A DNA stretch of 64,000 nucleotides from Paludibacteraceae bacterium (GTDB lineage: Bacteria > Bacteroidota > Bacteroidia > Bacteroidales > Paludibacteraceae). The DNA is taken from contig JAEEMG010000077.1 in NCBI GenBank assembly GCA_016283095.1, forward strand, positions 1 to 64,000. The letters are read 5' to 3'. The notes beneath the pieces were generated by a model. The model made no database searches, was not told the DNA's origin, and was given only the letters and a program-made list of their open reading frames with translations. Of the stretch, positions 61,965-64,000 are shown piece by piece. The number at the start of each line of letters is the position of its first letter. The stretch's first letter is position 1. The position numbers were made by a program, and so were the translations under genes.

Positions 61965-63743
61965 ATGCATAATTTACAACATAGGTTTCAACAATTTTTG
62001 GTTTGGAGAGAGCATGCTATTTCGGCGAGATACTTCACAATGATATTAAGTGTTTTCGTCGGATTGTTTTGTGCTTTGGCCGCCCATGTATTGAAAAGCA
62101 TCATTGAATATCTACATGAAGTAGCAAAGAATGCGGTGGAGGCAAGCGATGTCAACTACCTTTTCTTCGTAATGCCAATCGTTGGAATTTTTCTTGCAAG
62201 CACATTTGTCCGTTACATAGTGAAGGATGACATCAGCCACGGAGTGACAAAAATCCTGTATGCCATCTCACAAAGAAAAGCTGTAATCAAAGCCCACAAC
62301 ATGTGGTCGTCTCTGGTTGCCAGTTCTCTGACCATCGGATTCGGTGGATCAGTCGGAGCCGAGGCCCCAATCGTACTTACGGGTTCCGCCATCGGTTCCA
62401 ACCTTGGCAAGGCGTTCAAGATGGACAGAAAGACTTTGATGCTTCTTGTTGGATGTGGAGCTTCTGCGGCAGTGGCAGGAATCTTTAAGGCTCCGATCAC
62501 AGGAGTACTGTTCACATTGGAAGTTTTGCTGCTCGACCTTACCATGTCTACCATCATTCCTCTGTTGATCTCATCAATCACAGCAAGTGTGGTGACCTAC
62601 TTCCTTTCCGGATCGGAGTTCATGTTCGGTTTCACCATCAACGACCCGTTCACTCCGTCAAGAACACCATTTTATATCGTCCTTGGTGTGTTGTGTGGAT
62701 TCATCTCATTATACTTCACACGCGGAATGACAAAATTGGAAGCAAGTTTCGGTACCGTACAATCGCCAACCCACAAGATGGTAATCGGAGGTATAATGCT
62801 TAGCGTGTTGATTTTCCTTCTTCCTCCGCTTTATGGTGAAGGTTATACCACTATCACTGCCCTGCTCGATAACGACGCAGTGAGAGTGACAGAAAACAGT
62901 GCATTCTATCAGTTCAGAGACCATTTCTGGATGCTTTTCCTATTCCTTGGACTGCTTGTGATGCTCAAGATATTCGCATCAGCAGCCACGAACTGTGCCG
63001 GAGGAACCGGAGGAATCTTCGCCCCAAGTCTGTTTGTGGGCTGTATAACAGGATATCTGATGGCAATGTTAGTAAACTACACCCAATGGGTTCGTATACC
63101 TGAGAAAAATTTTGCGTTGGCAGGAATGGCAGGTGTGATGGCAGGTGTGATGCACGCGCCTCTTACAGGAACATTCCTTATCGCCGAGTTGACGGGAGGA
63201 TACGGACTCTTCGTGAGCCTGATGATCACTGCTACTGTGGCATACATGACCATCATCGCATTTGAGCCTCACAGTCTGTATGCGCAACGTCTTGCTCTGA
63301 AAGGAGAGCTTCTTACCCATCATAAAGACAAGACCGTGCTTACCCTTCTAAAAATGGATGACGTGATTGAACGAGACTTACAGAAATTGCGTCCGGAAAT
63401 GTATCTTGAAGAGCTGGTGAAGGTAATTTCACGCACAAAGCGAAACATCTATCCCGTCTTAAATAAAAAAGGACAACTAATCGGAATCATCACTCTTGAT
63501 GAGATCCGCAACGTAATGTTCCGTCCTGAACTATATACAAAATTCCAGGTGAGCGACCTTATGACAGCTCCTCCAGCAATCCTTTCAATACACGATTCCA
63601 TGGAATCCGTAATGAAGAAATTCGAAGACACTCAAGCATGGAATCTTCCTGTGGTTGAGAACAACACTTACGTAGGATTCGTGTCGAAAGCTAAGATATT
63701 CAACGAATACCGTAATATCATTGTTCAGCTTTCTGAGGAATAA
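61965..63743 (+). CDS. ClC-family chloride channel or H+/Cl- antiporter with CBS domains
   Basis: The 592-aa protein has about ten membrane segments over residues 22-440. Family motifs are FGGSVGAEAPIVLTGSAIG, where Glu133 stands at the gating-glutamate position (usual GREGP), GIFKAPITGVLFTLE, NCAGGTGGIFAPSLFVG, and AGMAGVMAGVMHAPLTGTFLIAELTGG. Two CBS domains fill the C-terminus (LRPEMYLEELVKVISRTKRNIYPVLNKKGQLIGIITLDEIR and VSDLMTAPPAILSI...). CBS domains usually sense adenine nucleotides. The tcdA-like gene follows after 18 bases. Confidence 0.93.
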   Translation: MHNLQHRFQQFLVWREHAISARYFTMILSVFVGLFCALAAHVLKSIIEYLHEVAKNAVEASDVNYLFFVMPIVGIFLASTFVRYIVKDDISHGVTKILYAISQRKAVIKAHNMWSSLVASSLTIGFGGSVGAEAPIVLTGSAIGSNLGKAFKMDRKTLMLLVGCGASAAVAGIFKAPITGVLFTLEVLLLDLTMSTIIPLLISSITASVVTYFLSGSEFMFGFTINDPFTPSRTPFYIVLGVLCGFISLYFTRGMTKLEASFGTVQSPTHKMVIGGIMLSVLIFLLPPLYGEGYTTITALLDNDAVRVTENSAFYQFRDHFWMLFLFLGLLVMLKIFASAATNCAGGTGGIFAPSLFVGCITGYLMAMLVNYTQWVRIPEKNFALAGMAGVMAGVMHAPLTGTFLIAELTGGYGLFVSLMITATVAYMTIIAFEPHSLYAQRLALKGELLTHHKDKTVLTLLKMDDVIERDLQKLRPEMYLEELVKVISRTKRNIYPVLNKKGQLIGIITLDEIRNVMFRPELYTKFQVSDLMTAPPAILSIHDSMESVMKKFEDTQAWNLPVVENNTYVGFVSKAKIFNEYRNIIVQLSEE

Positions 63744-63761
63744 AAGCAACAGAATCACGAT

Positions 63762-64000
63762 ATGGCAAACGATATCAACAACGACATATTTCACCGCGTC
63801 AACCTTGTGTTGGGTGAGGATTTTGTAAAGAAAGCAGGCGAACTGAAAGTTATTGTGCTAGGGCTTGGAGGCGTTGGAAGCTGGTGCGCAGAGAGTCTGT
63901 TCCGCACAGGGTTCACCAACATGACAATTGTCGACTGCGACACAGTGAACGCGACAAACATCAACCGTCAGATGCCAGCACTTTCCACTACAATCGGAAA
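63762..64000 (+). CDS. TcdA-like ThiF/E1-family protein, 5' part only
   Basis: Only 79 residues are in the window; the gene runs off its end. The start MANDINNDIFHRVNLVLGEDFVKKA is followed by the ATP-binding Rossmann motif VIVLGLGGVGSWCAESLFRTG and IVDCDTVNATNINRQ. This is the pattern of tRNA threonylcarbamoyladenosine dehydratase (TcdA/CsdL), which cyclises t6A37 to ct6A. Other ThiF/MoeB relatives share the motif, so the specific call is provisional. Confidence 0.8.
   Translation, partial: MANDINNDIFHRVNLVLGEDFVKKAGELKVIVLGLGGVGSWCAESLFRTGFTNMTIVDCDTVNATNINRQMPALSTTIG

Overview
The window comes from a Bacteroidales-type bacterium (phylum Bacteroidota). Many gene starts are preceded by the phylum's promoter form (-7 TAnnTTTG, often with TTTG about 20 bases upstream) and not by strong Shine-Dalgarno sites. 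The gene set also fits: a PorE-like OmpA/beta-propeller protein and a cargo protein with a type IX secretion (T9SS) C-terminal signal, DUF4294, FISUMP and DUF4988-like lipoproteins, an acetate:succinate CoA-transferase and an LL-diaminopimelate aminotransferase-like enzyme. A GH8 glycosidase carrying a T9SS tail suggests a polysaccharide degrader from a gut, rumen or other anaerobic habitat. The species cannot be named from this sequence.

Layout. 0-5 kb: two tandem tRNA-Thr genes, a transglutaminase-like protein, an outer-membrane barrel protein and a collagen-like lipoprotein. 5-16.3 kb: core metabolism and housekeeping, namely a CoA-transferase, a PorE-like protein, rbfA with a LolC/E-type permease, and a long run of DUF4294, parE, a lipid kinase, cdd, lptB and tsaC. 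16.3-26 kb: small membrane and cell-wall genes, a Panacea-type toxin-antitoxin candidate bounded by a perfect 19-bp direct repeat, a large secreted protein, an AAA/DUF4143 ATPase behind a tandem repeat, dprA and a Fic AMPylase. 26-34.2 kb: a PurF-like amidotransferase, an LpxL-like acyltransferase, fabG and the GH8/T9SS protein. 34.9-42.7 kb: an AT-rich, tightly packed five-gene operon encoding a cytosine-5 DNA methyltransferase, a MutL/MORC-type GHKL ATPase, a Z1-domain helicase-like ATPase, a PD-(D/E)XK (DUF4420-like) nuclease and an unrecognised 506-aa protein. It looks like a MORC/Mza-type restriction (anti-phage) system without the expected AIPR gene. 43-49 kb: ung, dnaB, a toxin/XRE-antitoxin-like pair and two paralogous small membrane proteins, set among many dispersed intergenic repeats. 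49-64 kb: mutS2, folE, a SPOR protein, a histidine phosphatase, glmS, a FemAB/GNAT-like protein, a divergent DapL-like aminotransferase, recJ, a ClC channel with CBS domains, and the start of a tcdA-like gene cut by the window end.

The most interesting parts are the restriction-like operon and its unknown fifth protein, the Panacea pair with its flanking direct repeat, and a roughly 105-bp structured repeat present twice, each copy sense-oriented about 100-170 bases upstream of a gene. All function calls rest on motifs read by eye; no database search was possible.
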